Shown here: positions 17,713 through 26,174 of the stretch, piece by piece
Layout of the letters: every line of letters starts with the position of its first letter
Numbering within the stretch: the first letter of the stretch is position 1
Source: DASXUX01 sp036504595
GTDB lineage: Bacteria; Planctomycetota; SZUA-567; H5-PLA8
DNA length: 34,582 nucleotides
Direction of reading: 5' to 3'
Assembly (NCBI GenBank): GCA_036504595.1
Contig: DASXUX010000009.1
Coordinates: forward strand, 1 to 34,582
The notes under the pieces: model-generated
Database searches by the model: none
Seen by the model: the letters and a program-made list of their open reading frames with translations, nothing else
Told to the model about the DNA's origin: nothing
Program-made: the position numbers and the translations under genes

Positions 17713-18288
17713 AATGGAACCCCTTTTTCATCTGTACCACATCCCTGATTGGGACGTTAGAACCGGCTTTACGCGAATCTCACTCCACACACACGAGGGC
17801 TTTAGCCAGACGCGCTCCAAACCAGGCGGATCAGGGGAAACTACTCGCAGATTCACCTATGAAACGGGAAGTCTCGGAAACGGAAGCCCCGTGTCAAAAA
17901 ACTCCAAGAAGTTCCATTTCGCGAACGCCCTAACCTAAGAAGCCGCTCTGGCGCCGGCGACTGACTGAAAATCATCCAGCGGGTGTCTGATTGTGAAGGT
18001 GTCTGCAATCCCGCCTTTTCTAATGCGGCACGTTCCGGCCTGAGCCTAATAGACGGCGCCTACGGACTTTTCAGCCCGTAAGCGCAAGGGTAAGAAGACA
18101 GCGGGGATTCGGTTTCAGACCAGACTGAAGGACTCAGAGTGGCCTTTATCCGGTAGGACTACTTCATTCAAAGCAAGCTTCACGCCGAGAGGAAGAATTC
18201 GTTATCTATTTAAGGCAGTCGGAGGCTGGCACACCAGCCCATGGCGCCTCACCTTGGAAGCGCGCGACCAAAAACACGGACGTGGCTT
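17713..18288. other. Intergenic region, 576 bp, carrying repeat copy A and a small hairpin
   Basis: No protein gene is supported. The region holds copy A of the 137-bp repeat (18045-18181, separate entry). It also has a 6-bp hairpin GGCTGG/CCAGCC with a CACA loop (18225-18240), 48 bp past the stop of the minus-strand gene at 18289, which may help end that transcript. The remainder, 17713-18044, is the upstream region of the OB-like gene and shows no recognised motif. Confidence 0.5.
18045..18181. repeat. 137-bp structured repeat, copy A (possible non-coding RNA)
   Basis: This stretch aligns without gaps to 31421-31557 with 17 differences, about 88% identity. Conserved blocks include CGCAAGGGTAAGAAGAC, CAGACCAGACTGAAGGACTC and GAGCAAGCTT-like ends. 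The first third forms a hairpin (GCGC-x-TACGG with CCGTA-x-GCGC, 18057-18086). A second hairpin is TTCAG/CTGAA around ACCAGA, unchanged in both copies. Similarity stops abruptly at both ends, there are no terminal inverted repeats, and no reading frame is conserved. The type (RNA gene, cis-regulatory leader or small interspersed repeat) and the sense strand are not settled. Confidence 0.75.
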
Positions 18289-18834
18289 CTACTTCGCCAC
18301 GCACTTGTTGGCTTTGATCACCGCGTAGACACTGTTCTTCAGCAGGCCGCTTTCATAGCCCACCACCACGCATTCACCCACCTTCAGGTCCTTCATCGCG
18401 CGCACTGCGGCGCACTCGGCGTCGGTCAAACTGGCCGTTGATCCCGTGCACACCGTCACACGGTCGTAGAACGCCGTCTCGTCCACGACGACGAGCTTGT
18501 GATTTTTGCTCGGAAGGTGAAACGTCAGGTCGCTGTCTTCCTCCACGCCCAGCGCATGCGCAGTCTCAAGGGCTGCGGCCCAGTTCTGGCGGATTTCTGC
18601 CGTCTTCGTTCTGCGTTCGGCCTGCTTCATGTTCGCCGTTTTTTCATGGATGCTTTGCAGCATCTTCGCATACTCCGATGCATACGGTCGTTTTGCACCG
18701 CGGATCGAGAGCGTGGCACCGTCGGCATCGATCGACATCAACGTGCCTTCCGCCCAATTATTGATCTTTCCATCGAACGGCCACTGGGCGTACTCTTCCG
18801 TCGTAGACCTCGTCACAACCGCTGAACTCTCCAT
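18289..18834 (-). CDS. Hypothetical protein, possibly soluble
   Basis: A 181-residue protein without signal peptide or membrane helix. The N-terminal part (~26-50, NNWAEGTLMSIDADGATLSIRGAKRP) has a beta pattern like a small OB or SH3-like barrel. A charged helix follows at ~52-95 (EYAKMLQSIHEKTANMKQAERR...). The C-terminal region contains three Cys (VCTGS, DAECAAV, VGECVVVG) and a beta-rich end. AAGGAAT precedes ATG 18834 at a reasonable distance. I do not recognise a family. It lies in a run of minus-strand envelope-associated genes but is separated from its upstream neighbour by a hairpin terminator, so it probably has its own promoter. Confidence 0.7.
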   Translation of the reverse strand: MESSAVVTRSTTEEYAQWPFDGKINNWAEGTLMSIDADGATLSIRGAKRPYASEYAKMLQSIHEKTANMKQAERRTKTAEIRQNWAAALETAHALGVEEDSDLTFHLPSKNHKLVVVDETAFYDRVTVCTGSTASLTDAECAAVRAMKDLKVGECVVVGYESGLLKNSVYAVIKANKCVAK

Positions 18835-18902
18835 TGCGTTATTCCTTTAGTTCAAACCGATCAACATCAATCTCCGTTTCGACGGATTGATCCGGCCATT
18901 AA

Positions 18903-18932
18903 GCGCGATCCGCTCAATTTCACGGATCGCGC
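18903..18932 (-). terminator. Terminator hairpin for the gene at 18944-19786
   Basis: A perfect 10-bp inverted repeat (GCGCGATCCG 18903-18912 with CGGATCGCGC 18923-18932) lies 12 bp past the minus-strand stop at 18944. On that strand it is followed by TTAATGG, a short T-run. Confidence 0.7.
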
Positions 18933-18943
18933 ACAAGCGATTC

Positions 18944-19786
18944 CTATTTCTCTGGGACCGCACCCTTGGCGGCGGCCGGAACGACCGCGCCGACAGCAAC
19001 TCGCTGAATGCTGCTCAGGTTGCCGATTGAATCCGCGACGATAATAGGTTTGCTGTTCAAATGAGCGACAAATCCAGTCGCGGCGACCAACTGGCCTTCG
19101 CCGAGGTCAACTTTCGGCAGTGTGGTGGCAGCGCCCAGATCGAGCACGACGATTCCGCTCTCGGTCTGCAACTTGGCGAAGAGGTGCTCTTCCAGTTCCC
19201 CTTCAATTTTCACTTTGCGGGTGTGAATCACGGTGCCCTCTACGGTTCGTACCTGCATGTCCGCATCCAAGCTGACTGTTTTGGCAGCCGTGCCATCTTT
19301 TCCGGACACGGAGTCCTTTCCTTCAGTTCGGGCGGCCGCGTGCTTCTCCGATTCTTCACGCAAGGGAGCCGTACGGACAATAGTCACCAACTTGGACTCG
19401 CTGAGGTGTTCGGCCACAATGAGCGCCTTGTCATTGATCTTCCCGACCCGTCCGATAACCCACAACTGCTGCCCCTCGCGCGGCTCAATTCCGTTGCTCT
19501 TGAGGTCCGCAGCCGTACCCAGATCGGCGATATCCATTTCCCCATCCTCACCCTGGATTTTCACCAGCACGTGAGCGTCGGGCATACCGACCAATTTGAC
19601 GGTGTGCAGGCTGACGACTTTGCCAGACGTCTGTGTGGGAAGGCCGACCTGGACCGCTTGATCCCGCGCTTGGCCGGCGGCTGCCGTTTGTTCCGGAGTG
19701 GGAGGCATTGCGGTCGCCTCATCTGCCGCCCACGAAGTTCCTGATACAACTAGTGCCGCGACCGCAAAAATACCCAGTGCTCTCAT
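18944..19786 (-). CDS. Secreted protein with duplicated ~80-aa beta domain
   Basis: A 280-residue exported protein. Residues 1-20 are a signal peptide (MRALGIFAVAALVVSGTSWA). Two related domains follow. The first (~55-140) begins SGKVVSLHTVKLVGMPDAHV and runs through VKIQGEDGEMDIADLGTAA, a VIGRVGKINDKALIVAEHL strand pair and LVTIVR. The second (~185-265) begins EGTVIHTRKVKIEGELEEHL and runs through AKLQTESGIVVLDLGAATT, ATGFVAHLNSKPIIVAD and IQRV. The matched order of strands shows an internal duplication. OB-fold-like binding is plausible but unproven. AAAGGAGT sits directly upstream of ATG 19786, making this start better than one eight codons earlier. The gene is closed by the hairpin at 18903-18932. 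Confidence 0.8.
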   Translation of the reverse strand: MRALGIFAVAALVVSGTSWAADEATAMPPTPEQTAAAGQARDQAVQVGLPTQTSGKVVSLHTVKLVGMPDAHVLVKIQGEDGEMDIADLGTAADLKSNGIEPREGQQLWVIGRVGKINDKALIVAEHLSESKLVTIVRTAPLREESEKHAAARTEGKDSVSGKDGTAAKTVSLDADMQVRTVEGTVIHTRKVKIEGELEEHLFAKLQTESGIVVLDLGAATTLPKVDLGEGQLVAATGFVAHLNSKPIIVADSIGNLSSIQRVAVGAVVPAAAKGAVPEK

Positions 19787-19874
19787 GTGTGACTCCTTTA
19801 GTTTAGCCAAGAAAGTTCAGTCCAAAAGCGCAAGCGGCTGCGGTCACGTTCCGCATGCCGCCTGTACATGGCGT

Positions 19875-20246
19875 TTACCGCCGATGGCCACCGCCGCCAG
19901 ACCGTCCAGAATGCCCCGAATATCTGTAATTCCCGCCGCCGCCGCCGTACCATCCGCCGAACTCAACCGAAGGGCTCACGTATACATAGGGAGCGCTGTC
20001 ATAAACGTATGTGGGCGTCGAATAGTACACAGGGGGAGCAACGTACGTCGTGCTGTAATCCGGGTACCAGGTGCTGTAGCTCGGGTCAGATGTGTGATAT
20101 TGAATGACCGTGCCACCACCAGAGTAGTGATGACCTCCACCGATTCCAATTCCGACACTTACTGCTGCCTCAGCCTTGTTGCTGCTCGCGATCATGAACA
20201 TCGCCAGCAAGATAGGAAACACTGACCACATTAGTCTTGGTTTCAT
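19875..20246 (-). CDS. Small secreted Gly/Tyr/Ser-rich protein
   Basis: A 123-residue protein with a signal peptide or anchor (MKPRLMWSVFPILLAMFMIASSNKAEA). The mature part is low-complexity: a glycine-rich start (VSVGIGIGGGHHYSGGG), a Tyr/Pro/Ser stretch with repeated YSTPTYV and VYDSAPYVYV elements, and a Gly/Ser/His-rich end (GGGGGNYRYSGHSGRSGGGG). GAGGAG lies 8 nt before ATG 20246; upstream in-frame codons would add 49 unlikely residues. Such proteins are often outer-surface or cell-envelope structural components. No domain is recognised and the function is unknown. Confidence 0.75.
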   Translation of the reverse strand: MKPRLMWSVFPILLAMFMIASSNKAEAAVSVGIGIGGGHHYSGGGTVIQYHTSDPSYSTWYPDYSTTYVAPPVYYSTPTYVYDSAPYVYVSPSVEFGGWYGGGGGNYRYSGHSGRSGGGGHRR

Positions 20247-20666
20247 GCGCTTTCTCCTCAAAACGTTGAATCCCCACGCACTGCAGCCGATGGCGAAAAC
20301 TTCGGGGCCGTCGCTCGCTATCAACCGATGCGTAAGCTTCGAACACGCACTTGATGCGCCAGTTACGACAATCGCAAACCGAGCGGTGGCCACTTGCCGC
20401 TGCTAACCGTTAACTCCCTCTGCAGGAACCCGATGCTGGCGTGAGCTGAATGCGGTGAGGGGCGATAGGCGGCCGGAGACGCGGCGTACGATAATCATCG
20501 TCGGACTACCGAAAACAAGTCAATGTTCCTCGTAGGGATGGGCTCTTCCCGCCATTGCTGCTTTCAGATGTGTTATCAGATCGCCGGACCGGTCGCTGCT
20601 GGCCGAGGGTAAGATATCGACGCCGTCGCTGCGGTGCTTGTTAACGGCGCCCTGGCACATTGGCTT
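20247..20666. other. Intergenic region, 420 bp, with one 28-nt motif
   Basis: No gene is supported. Positions 20486-20513, read on the minus strand, carry one of the five instances of a 28-nt motif (TTCGG at its start and ATTATCG near its end), about 240 bp upstream of the small secreted protein gene starting at 20246. The rest, including the region just after the macB stop, has no clear terminator. Confidence 0.5.
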
Positions 20667-22613
20667 CTAATCTCGCGCCAAAGCCTCAATAGGATCAAGA
20701 TGGGCGGCCTTTCTCGCGGGCAGATAGCCAAAGACGATGCCGGTGACAACTGCGCAGGCAAACGCAGTCACTATCGGCGCAACCGTGAAGATCACCCGCC
20801 AGCCTGCCAGAGTGGACACGCCCAGACCTCCGCCAACACCGAGGACGACGCCCGCCAGGCCGCCGATCAAGCAGACCATGACCGCTTCAGTTAGAAACTG
20901 GAACAACACGTCGAAACTGCGCGCGCCAATCGCCATGCGAATGCCGATTTCGCGTGTCCGTTCGGTGACCGAGACCAGCATGATGTTCATGACGCCAATG
21001 CCGCCGACCACAAGCGAGATCACGGCAATCGCCGCCAGCAGATAGGTGAGTGTGTTCTGTGTTTCGTTGGCCGTGGCGATAGTATCGGCTTGATTCCGAA
21101 TGTTGAAGTCTTCCTTGCGATGGCGCTTCTTTAACAGGGTGTGAAGACCGGCTTGCGCCACGCTCATGTCCGCGCCAGGATTCACTCGTACAACGAAATC
21201 GTTGAAGAAGCGTTGCCCAAATACGCGCGCCGCAGCCGTTGTGTAGGGCAGCCAGGCGGAGTTATCCATATCGTCTCCCCGCGGGGTCAACCCTTTGCTG
21301 CTCAAGACGCCAATGATCAAGAAAGGCGCGTTGCCAATGAGCACATATTGGCCCAGCGGATTCATGTCATTGGGGCATAGGTTCTTTGCGACGGTCTGAC
21401 CCAGCACGACCACTTGGGCATAGCGCTTCACGTGTTCCGCAGAGAAGAAGACCCCGGATTGGGGCGGCCAATCGTGCACCAGTGGAAAGTCTTCTCCGGT
21501 TCCGACCACCGCGACCGTCAAGTCCCGGTCGCCCAAGCGCAGCAGTGAAGATAGCGACGTCTCCGGAACAACCAACGCGACACCGGGGACACGGGCGATG
21601 GATGGTAAGTCTTCAGGAAGGAAACTGGTAACGAGTGCGGCTGAAGCGCGAACTGCGGGCGGTCCGCGCATGACCGTCAACAGGTCGGTGCCCATGGCCT
21701 GAATACGCTCAACGACGTCCTGCTTCGCACCGTTGCCGATGGCCATCAATGCGACCACTGAGGCGACGCCGATGATGATACCCAACATGGTCAGCGCGGT
21801 CCGCATGCGATTGTGCGCCAGTGAACGCAACGCCATTTTCAGAGCTTCGCCGACGACCGCTACACCCGGTTTGGCGTCCTTTCCCGCGTCGCCCGTCTGC
21901 GCCTGACGAACGGCCTCTCCCTTTTGCTGCGGCTCGTCGGACGTGATACGCCCGTCAGCGATGCGCACGAGGCGGTGCGCGTAGGCAGCGATTTCGCTGT
22001 CATGCGTCACCACAATGATCGTGTGCCCTTGACCATGCAACTTTACCAGAATGGCCATGACCTCCTTGCCGCCCTGGCTGTCCAGCGCGCCAGTCGGTTC
22101 GTCGGCCAGGATCACCGGCCCGCCATTCATGAGCGCGCGGGCGATGCTGACGCGTTGTTGCTGGCCGCCAGAGAGCTGGTTGGGGTAGTGTTGCAGCCGG
22201 TCGCCCAGTCCAAGTTGCCGCAACAGGTCGCTGGCGTGCGCCTCTCGCGGAGTGATCGCCATGCCGCGGTAAACGGCTGGAACTTCCGTGTTTTCGACAG
22301 CACTCAGATCGGACATCAGGTTGTAGCGCTGGAAGATGAAGCCAAAGGTATCCCGCCGCAATGCGGCCAGCGCATCGCCGTCGAGACTGGCGACGTCAAC
22401 GCCGCGAATGCTATAGGTGCCGCTCGACGGCTTGTCGAGACAGCCGATGATGTTCATCAGCGTGGATTTGCCCGAGCCGGATGCGCCCATAATGGCGACG
22501 AATTCGCCGTCCTGAATGGCGAGGCCAACATCTCTTAGCACCGTTAAGGGCTCGCCGCCCGAGTTATAAGTGCGCCCGATGTTCCGGAGTTCGAGAAGTG
22601 GCGCGGACATCAT
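20667..22613 (-). CDS. macB: MacB-type ABC transporter, ATPase fused to permease
   Basis: A 648-residue protein, the usual MacB length. Residues ~5-235 are the ABC ATPase: Walker A GASGSGKST, a Q-loop region with FGFIFQRYNLM, signature LSGGQQQRVSIARAL, Walker B VILADEPTGALDS and switch His in VVTHDSE. Residues ~265-648 are the MacB permease: one membrane helix (MRTALTMLGIIIGVASVVALMAIG), a large periplasmic domain, then three helices (~530-630) ending RKAAHLDPIEALARD. The energised complex pushes substrates such as macrolides, lipopeptides or peptides from periplasm to outside through a TolC-like channel. ATG 22613 overlaps the stop of the upstream adaptor gene (ATGA), so the two are translationally coupled. 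The substrate cannot be told from sequence. Confidence 0.93.
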   Translation of the reverse strand: MMSAPLLELRNIGRTYNSGGEPLTVLRDVGLAIQDGEFVAIMGASGSGKSTLMNIIGCLDKPSSGTYSIRGVDVASLDGDALAALRRDTFGFIFQRYNLMSDLSAVENTEVPAVYRGMAITPREAHASDLLRQLGLGDRLQHYPNQLSGGQQQRVSIARALMNGGPVILADEPTGALDSQGGKEVMAILVKLHGQGHTIIVVTHDSEIAAYAHRLVRIADGRITSDEPQQKGEAVRQAQTGDAGKDAKPGVAVVGEALKMALRSLAHNRMRTALTMLGIIIGVASVVALMAIGNGAKQDVVERIQAMGTDLLTVMRGPPAVRASAALVTSFLPEDLPSIARVPGVALVVPETSLSSLLRLGDRDLTVAVVGTGEDFPLVHDWPPQSGVFFSAEHVKRYAQVVVLGQTVAKNLCPNDMNPLGQYVLIGNAPFLIIGVLSSKGLTPRGDDMDNSAWLPYTTAAARVFGQRFFNDFVVRVNPGADMSVAQAGLHTLLKKRHRKEDFNIRNQADTIATANETQNTLTYLLAAIAVISLVVGGIGVMNIMLVSVTERTREIGIRMAIGARSFDVLFQFLTEAVMVCLIGGLAGVVLGVGGGLGVSTLAGWRVIFTVAPIVTAFACAVVTGIVFGYLPARKAAHLDPIEALARD

Positions 22614-23770
22614 CGCCCCCTCTGAGCACTCAGCGCGCTTTTGGTTCTGTCTTGGTCTTGAGATTTGATTTCACCTAAGACGACCTGCTCGTTTTCCTGC
22701 AGACCTTCGGTGACCTCCGCCATGATTTCGCTTTTCAGGCCGATCTTGATAGCGCGCGACTCGACGGTCCCGTTCGTTGTGAGCACTCGCACCTTGGTTT
22801 GCGTGTGCGGCAGCGCGTTTCCGATTGCGGCGTTGGGAATAAGAAGAGCGTTCTTCGCCTGCTCTAGAATTACGAAAACCTGGGCGGTCATTTGAATCTT
22901 GAGTACTCTATCTGGATTAGCCACGTCGAACAGCACGTCATAGAACACGACGTTATTGATGAGCTCTGGCGTAGGAAGAATTTGGCGCACCTTTCCGGTC
23001 CAACGACGTTCGGCACTGCCCAAAATGGTGAAGTAAACGTCCTGGCCTGCTTTGACACGCACGATATCCGCCTCTGACACCTGTGCCCAAACCGTCACTG
23101 TGTCGAGGTTCGCAATGCGAAGAATCGTCGGGGCCTGCTGCTTGTCATTGATGGTTTGCCCCTCCAGGACGGTGAGGGTCACAACTTCACCCGCAATCGG
23201 TGCGGTGATCTTCGTATAGCCCATATTGGCCTTCGCGGTGTCCACGCCCGCCGTTGCCTCTTTGATCTGTGCCGAGAGCGAATCGACGGTAGCGAAGGCA
23301 ACATCGTAGTTGGATTTCGCAATGTCTCGTTCAGAGGCGGTGACCGCATCTGCTTTAAGCAGAATGTCATTGCGGTCCATTTGCAGCTTCGCGAGTACAA
23401 GCTGCGCGCGCTTGACCTCGCCCTGGGCAGTGAGATCCTCCTTTCCAGCCTGAGCCGACACCAATGCCGTCGCGGCAAGGATTGGGTCTATTTCGGCGAG
23501 CAACTGGCCTTTTTCAACTTTGTCGCCGCGTGCTACCTTAAGCGATCTAAGTTGGCCGGTTGTCTGTGCGCCCACGTCAACGTAGTTCAACGGTTGGATG
23601 ATTCCCGCCGCCACGGCGGTGCTTTCCACGTCGCCGCGTTCGACTGTTGCGGTGGCATACTGCACCTTGGCTGGGACAAAATACCATCGATAACCGAACG
23701 TTGTCCCTGCAGCGCACGCCAGGATCACGGCGACGAGCCAAATGCTGTGTGAGGGGAGACGCATTCTCAT
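22610..23770 (-). CDS. macA: MacA-type periplasmic adaptor (HlyD family)
   Basis: A 386-residue membrane-fusion protein. Residues ~5-25 are an N-terminal anchor (LPSHSIWLVAVILACAAGTTF). A lipoyl half-motif follows (VDVGAQTTGQLRSLKVARGDKVEKGQLLAEID), then a long alpha-hairpin (~85-170) and the second lipoyl half (ITAPIAGEVVTLTVLEGQTIN). Beta-barrel and membrane-proximal domains (~215-370) end the chain. It bridges the MacB permease and an outer-membrane channel. ATG 23770 has AGGAG 10-11 nt upstream. The frame remains open 107 codons further, but that part has no family similarity. The stop overlaps the macB start by four bases. No TolC gene is in the window, so the channel must be encoded elsewhere. 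Confidence 0.92.
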   Translation of the reverse strand: MRMRLPSHSIWLVAVILACAAGTTFGYRWYFVPAKVQYATATVERGDVESTAVAAGIIQPLNYVDVGAQTTGQLRSLKVARGDKVEKGQLLAEIDPILAATALVSAQAGKEDLTAQGEVKRAQLVLAKLQMDRNDILLKADAVTASERDIAKSNYDVAFATVDSLSAQIKEATAGVDTAKANMGYTKITAPIAGEVVTLTVLEGQTINDKQQAPTILRIANLDTVTVWAQVSEADIVRVKAGQDVYFTILGSAERRWTGKVRQILPTPELINNVVFYDVLFDVANPDRVLKIQMTAQVFVILEQAKNALLIPNAAIGNALPHTQTKVRVLTTNGTVESRAIKIGLKSEIMAEVTEGLQENEQVVLGEIKSQDQDRTKSALSAQRGR

Positions 23771-24274
23771 AGACCCGGAACTCCTGACTGGAGGCTCGTC
23801 TTGCCGGTACTCACCTGCGTGGATCACCGAGGACAGGTAGGCAATGCGTGAATCCGCCCCTCCCACCAACGACTGAGCTATGACCGTTGGCCGGCAGATC
23901 TGGATTGCTGAACCAGGCCGCAAACCTGACGCCAGGACGAGAAGATTCATCGTGTCGAGCCGGCGCCAGCAGACGGTGCAACGCGCTGGCCTGTAATTCT
24001 TAAGCAGAGGTGGATGGCGAGGTATCAAAGCAACGTTTGCAGAGGGCCGAGTGCCACCTCGGCGCGAGTCGGCTGATATTCGGTCAGACACCGCTCATAA
24101 TCGCACAGGTAGTTACGCGGTATTTCATCGCTTGCTTCGCCACAGGCCAGACAGGATGCCTGTTTTCGTATTGGCGTCAGGATTGCGCTGCTTTCCATTT
24201 CATCCAGGTCTTCCGGCCAACGGCCGTAGCTCGGACGAGCTTTGAGACATTAACCTTAACGAGAGGAAATAAAC
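23771..24274. other. Divergent intergenic region, 504 bp
   Basis: This separates macA (leftward) from the second YXWGXW gene (rightward) and must hold both promoters. It contains a 28-nt motif at 24078-24105 (separate entry). A small hairpin ACAGGC/GCCTGT (24142-24147 with 24158-24163), followed by TTT, lies between that motif and the rightward gene and might attenuate transcription. No protein gene is supported. Confidence 0.5.
24078..24105 (+). promoter_or_regulatory. Instance of a 28-nt intergenic motif, possible operator or promoter
   Basis: It starts TTCGGTCAGAC and ends TCATAATCGCAC. The closest match is 31229-31256 (TTCGGCTAGAC ... TCATTATCGTAC) at the same spacing. Weaker instances are at 1085-1112, 34081-34108 and, on the minus strand, 20486-20513. 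It lies ~170 bp before the YXWGXW gene at 24275. No known binding protein is recognised. Confidence 0.35.
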
Positions 24275-25639
24275 ATGCGTTACGTGGCAGCGAGCGCTAT
24301 TGCGCTTGCATCGGCGCTCGGCCTGCTTGGCAGCAATGCCTGGGGGGCCGGTGTCTCCATCGAAGCTGGCGTGACAATCGGCGTCGGCGCTGAACTGGAT
24401 ATTGGCAGTTTCCATGACCGAATGGCGCCTCACGGACGCTGGATCGAAACGGCCGAGTACGGCCGGGCGTGGCAGCCGACCTTGGTGGTGACCGATGAGA
24501 ATTGGCGGCCTTATGTGGATGGCGGCCATTGGACGTATACGGATGCCGGCTGGTATTGGGATTCGTCCTACGAATGGGGCTGGGCGGCGTTCCATTACGG
24601 CCGCTGGAATCAGGATGGACAGTACCGCTGGCTCTGGACTCCCGATGTCACGTGGGCGCCCGCGTGGGTGAGTTGGCGCCAGTCCGATTCGGTGTACGGT
24701 TGGGCGCCCCTTCCCTACGGGTCGCGTTTCGAGGGCGGCGTATTTGTCGGCGCCGGTCTTGATATGCGGGCGGAGGCATTTACGTTTGTTCCATCTCAGA
24801 GTTTTCTGTCGGTGAACCTTGGAACCGTGGTTGTCGAGCGCGGACGGGCTGCTGGTGTCTACAATCAAACGAAGGTCATAAACAATAGCTATACTTACAA
24901 CGACAACCGCGTGATCAACAATGGCATTCCACTAAAGCAGGTGGCCAAAGCGACCAGACAGGAAATCAAACCTGCTTCGATAGCCGACGCCAAGGCTCCG
25001 ACATCAGGCGGCGCGACCGGCGGCAAAATCAATGCCTACAGGCCCGCGATAAAGAACGAAACACCCAAGGCCGCCCCAGCGGGTGCCGCAGCGGATAAAA
25101 AGGTCGTTGAACCCAATGGTGGCGCAGTTCAGAGCAAGGCCGGTGCTACCGCCACTGTACCTGCGGGACATGTCACAGCGGAGCCAGCGGCAGAAACCAA
25201 GAAGAACGCTGCCGAGGTCAAGACCCCGGAGCCGAAGGCCGTACAACAGCAGCAGCCAACACCTGGCGAACAACAGAGAAGCCAACGGGCTACAGATCAA
25301 CAACGGCTCAATGAACAGCAGCCGACTGGACAGCAGCGGGCCAGCGAAGAGCAACGCCTGAATGCAGCGCAACAAGCGCGGCAACCGGCCAAGACCGAGA
25401 CAAAGACGCCGGAGCCGAGGGCCACTGAGCCCAGCCGCGTCAAGGAAGAAGTGAAGACGCCTGAGCCGAAGGCGACAGAGCCCAGTCGTGCCAAGGCAGA
25501 CGCCAAGGCGCCGGAGCCGAGGGCGACAGAGCCTAGTCGCGCCAAGGAAGACGCCAAGACACCGGAGCCAAAGGCCACGGAGCCTAGCCGCGGCAAGTCA
25601 GAAGCAAAGAAGGAAGAAGGCAAGTCCGGCCGAGATTAA
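24275..25639 (+). CDS. Second secreted YXWGXW/DUF6600-type protein
   Basis: A 454-residue exported protein. Residues 1-24 are a signal peptide (MRYVAASAIALASALGLLGSNAWG). Residues ~45-155 are the Trp/Tyr-rich domain: GRWIETAEYGRAWQP, GHWTYTDAGWYW, WGWAAFHYGRW, WAPAWVSWRQ and YGWAPLPYGSRF. A conserved NNSYTYNDNRVINNG segment follows (~205-225). From ~235 the chain is disordered, rich in Ala, Pro, Lys, Glu and Gln, and ends in four 17-residue repeats. The first ~230 residues align with the protein at 1729-3576, but this one lacks its N-terminal helical module and has a Pro-rich rather than coiled-coil tail. AGAGGAAA precedes ATG 24275. A terminator follows. Probably a cell-envelope protein; role unknown. 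Confidence 0.87.
   Translation: MRYVAASAIALASALGLLGSNAWGAGVSIEAGVTIGVGAELDIGSFHDRMAPHGRWIETAEYGRAWQPTLVVTDENWRPYVDGGHWTYTDAGWYWDSSYEWGWAAFHYGRWNQDGQYRWLWTPDVTWAPAWVSWRQSDSVYGWAPLPYGSRFEGGVFVGAGLDMRAEAFTFVPSQSFLSVNLGTVVVERGRAAGVYNQTKVINNSYTYNDNRVINNGIPLKQVAKATRQEIKPASIADAKAPTSGGATGGKINAYRPAIKNETPKAAPAGAAADKKVVEPNGGAVQSKAGATATVPAGHVTAEPAAETKKNAAEVKTPEPKAVQQQQPTPGEQQRSQRATDQQRLNEQQPTGQQRASEEQRLNAAQQARQPAKTETKTPEPRATEPSRVKEEVKTPEPKATEPSRAKADAKAPEPRATEPSRAKEDAKTPEPKATEPSRGKSEAKKEEGKSGRD
25406..25609 (+). repeat. Four tandem 51-bp repeats in the tail of the YXWGXW gene
   Basis: Units begin at 25406, 25457, 25508 and 25559, each encoding a 17-residue repeat of the form (T/A)PEP(K/R)ATEPSR(V/A/G)K followed by four charged residues. 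The exact spacing and high base identity indicate slippage or recombination, so length may vary between strains. Confidence 0.9.
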
Positions 25640-25660
25640 GGGCCCGGACTCTTGCACCGT

Positions 25661-25700
25661 GGCTGGAAGGGGGACACAAACATCTCCTTCCAGCCTTTTT
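25661..25700 (+). terminator. Rho-independent terminator
   Basis: GGCTGGAAGG (25661-25670) pairs perfectly with CCTTCCAGCC (25686-25695) and is followed by five T residues. It closes the YXWGXW transcript 22 bp past its stop. Confidence 0.9.
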
Positions 25701-25837
25701 GCCTAAGATTTCTCCCGTTGGCGAACGGAATGTACAAGGTTGGGTCTTCGCCGCGAAACTCAGGACGTCGGCATGTACTTTGCGGGTCGTATCATTGTTA
25801 AGCGGATTTCACGTACCTAATTAAGGAGCACAGAGAC

Positions 25838-26113
25838 ATGTCGCATAGAGCTACCCCCATAATGGATAAGGCGCACGACGTGAAGACGGACCTGACTGAA
25901 CTGGGTTCCCTCGCGGTAGAGGCGGCCAAAGAAAGAGCGAAGGAAATGAAAGACGGCGCGGTGGACCTATATGAGCAAGGCTTGGCGCAAGCCAAAACGG
26001 TTCAAAATCAGACAGAAGGCTTCATCAAGCGCGAGCCTCTGAAAGCTATGCTCATTGCGGGCGCAGCAGGTCTTGCGGTCGGCTGGTTCCTATTTCGACG
26101 CGACTCACGATAG
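25838..26113 (+). CDS. DUF883-like (ElaB/YqjD-type) membrane-anchored protein
   Basis: A 91-residue protein with a long amphipathic helix (~8-65, rich in Lys/Glu/Ala), then a single C-terminal membrane helix (AMLIAGAAGLAVGWFLF) and RRDSR. This is the layout of the DUF883 family, in which E. coli YqjD, ElaB and YgaM are C-tail-anchored inner-membrane proteins made in stationary phase; YqjD associates with ribosomes. AAGGAG lies just before ATG 25838. It is the first gene of a four-gene rightward cluster, though 61 bp separate it from the next gene. A stress or stationary-phase role is inferred from the family only. Confidence 0.82.
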   Translation: MSHRATPIMDKAHDVKTDLTELGSLAVEAAKERAKEMKDGAVDLYEQGLAQAKTVQNQTEGFIKREPLKAMLIAGAAGLAVGWFLFRRDSR

Positions 26114-26174
26114 GCGCGCCGTTTTGCTTATTCTGTTACTAAGCGTCCGAGACCGAAACCGATGAGGCGTGTGT

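Noticed and set aside
18045..18181. Known riboswitch (c-di-GMP, cobalamin, glycine) in the repeat
   Set aside because: None of the conserved core sequences of these classes was found on either strand by eye; a cmscan search would be decisive.
23156..23752. Plus-strand open frame of 198 codons opposite macA
   Set aside because: It lies entirely opposite a well-supported HlyD-family gene and has no family similarity.
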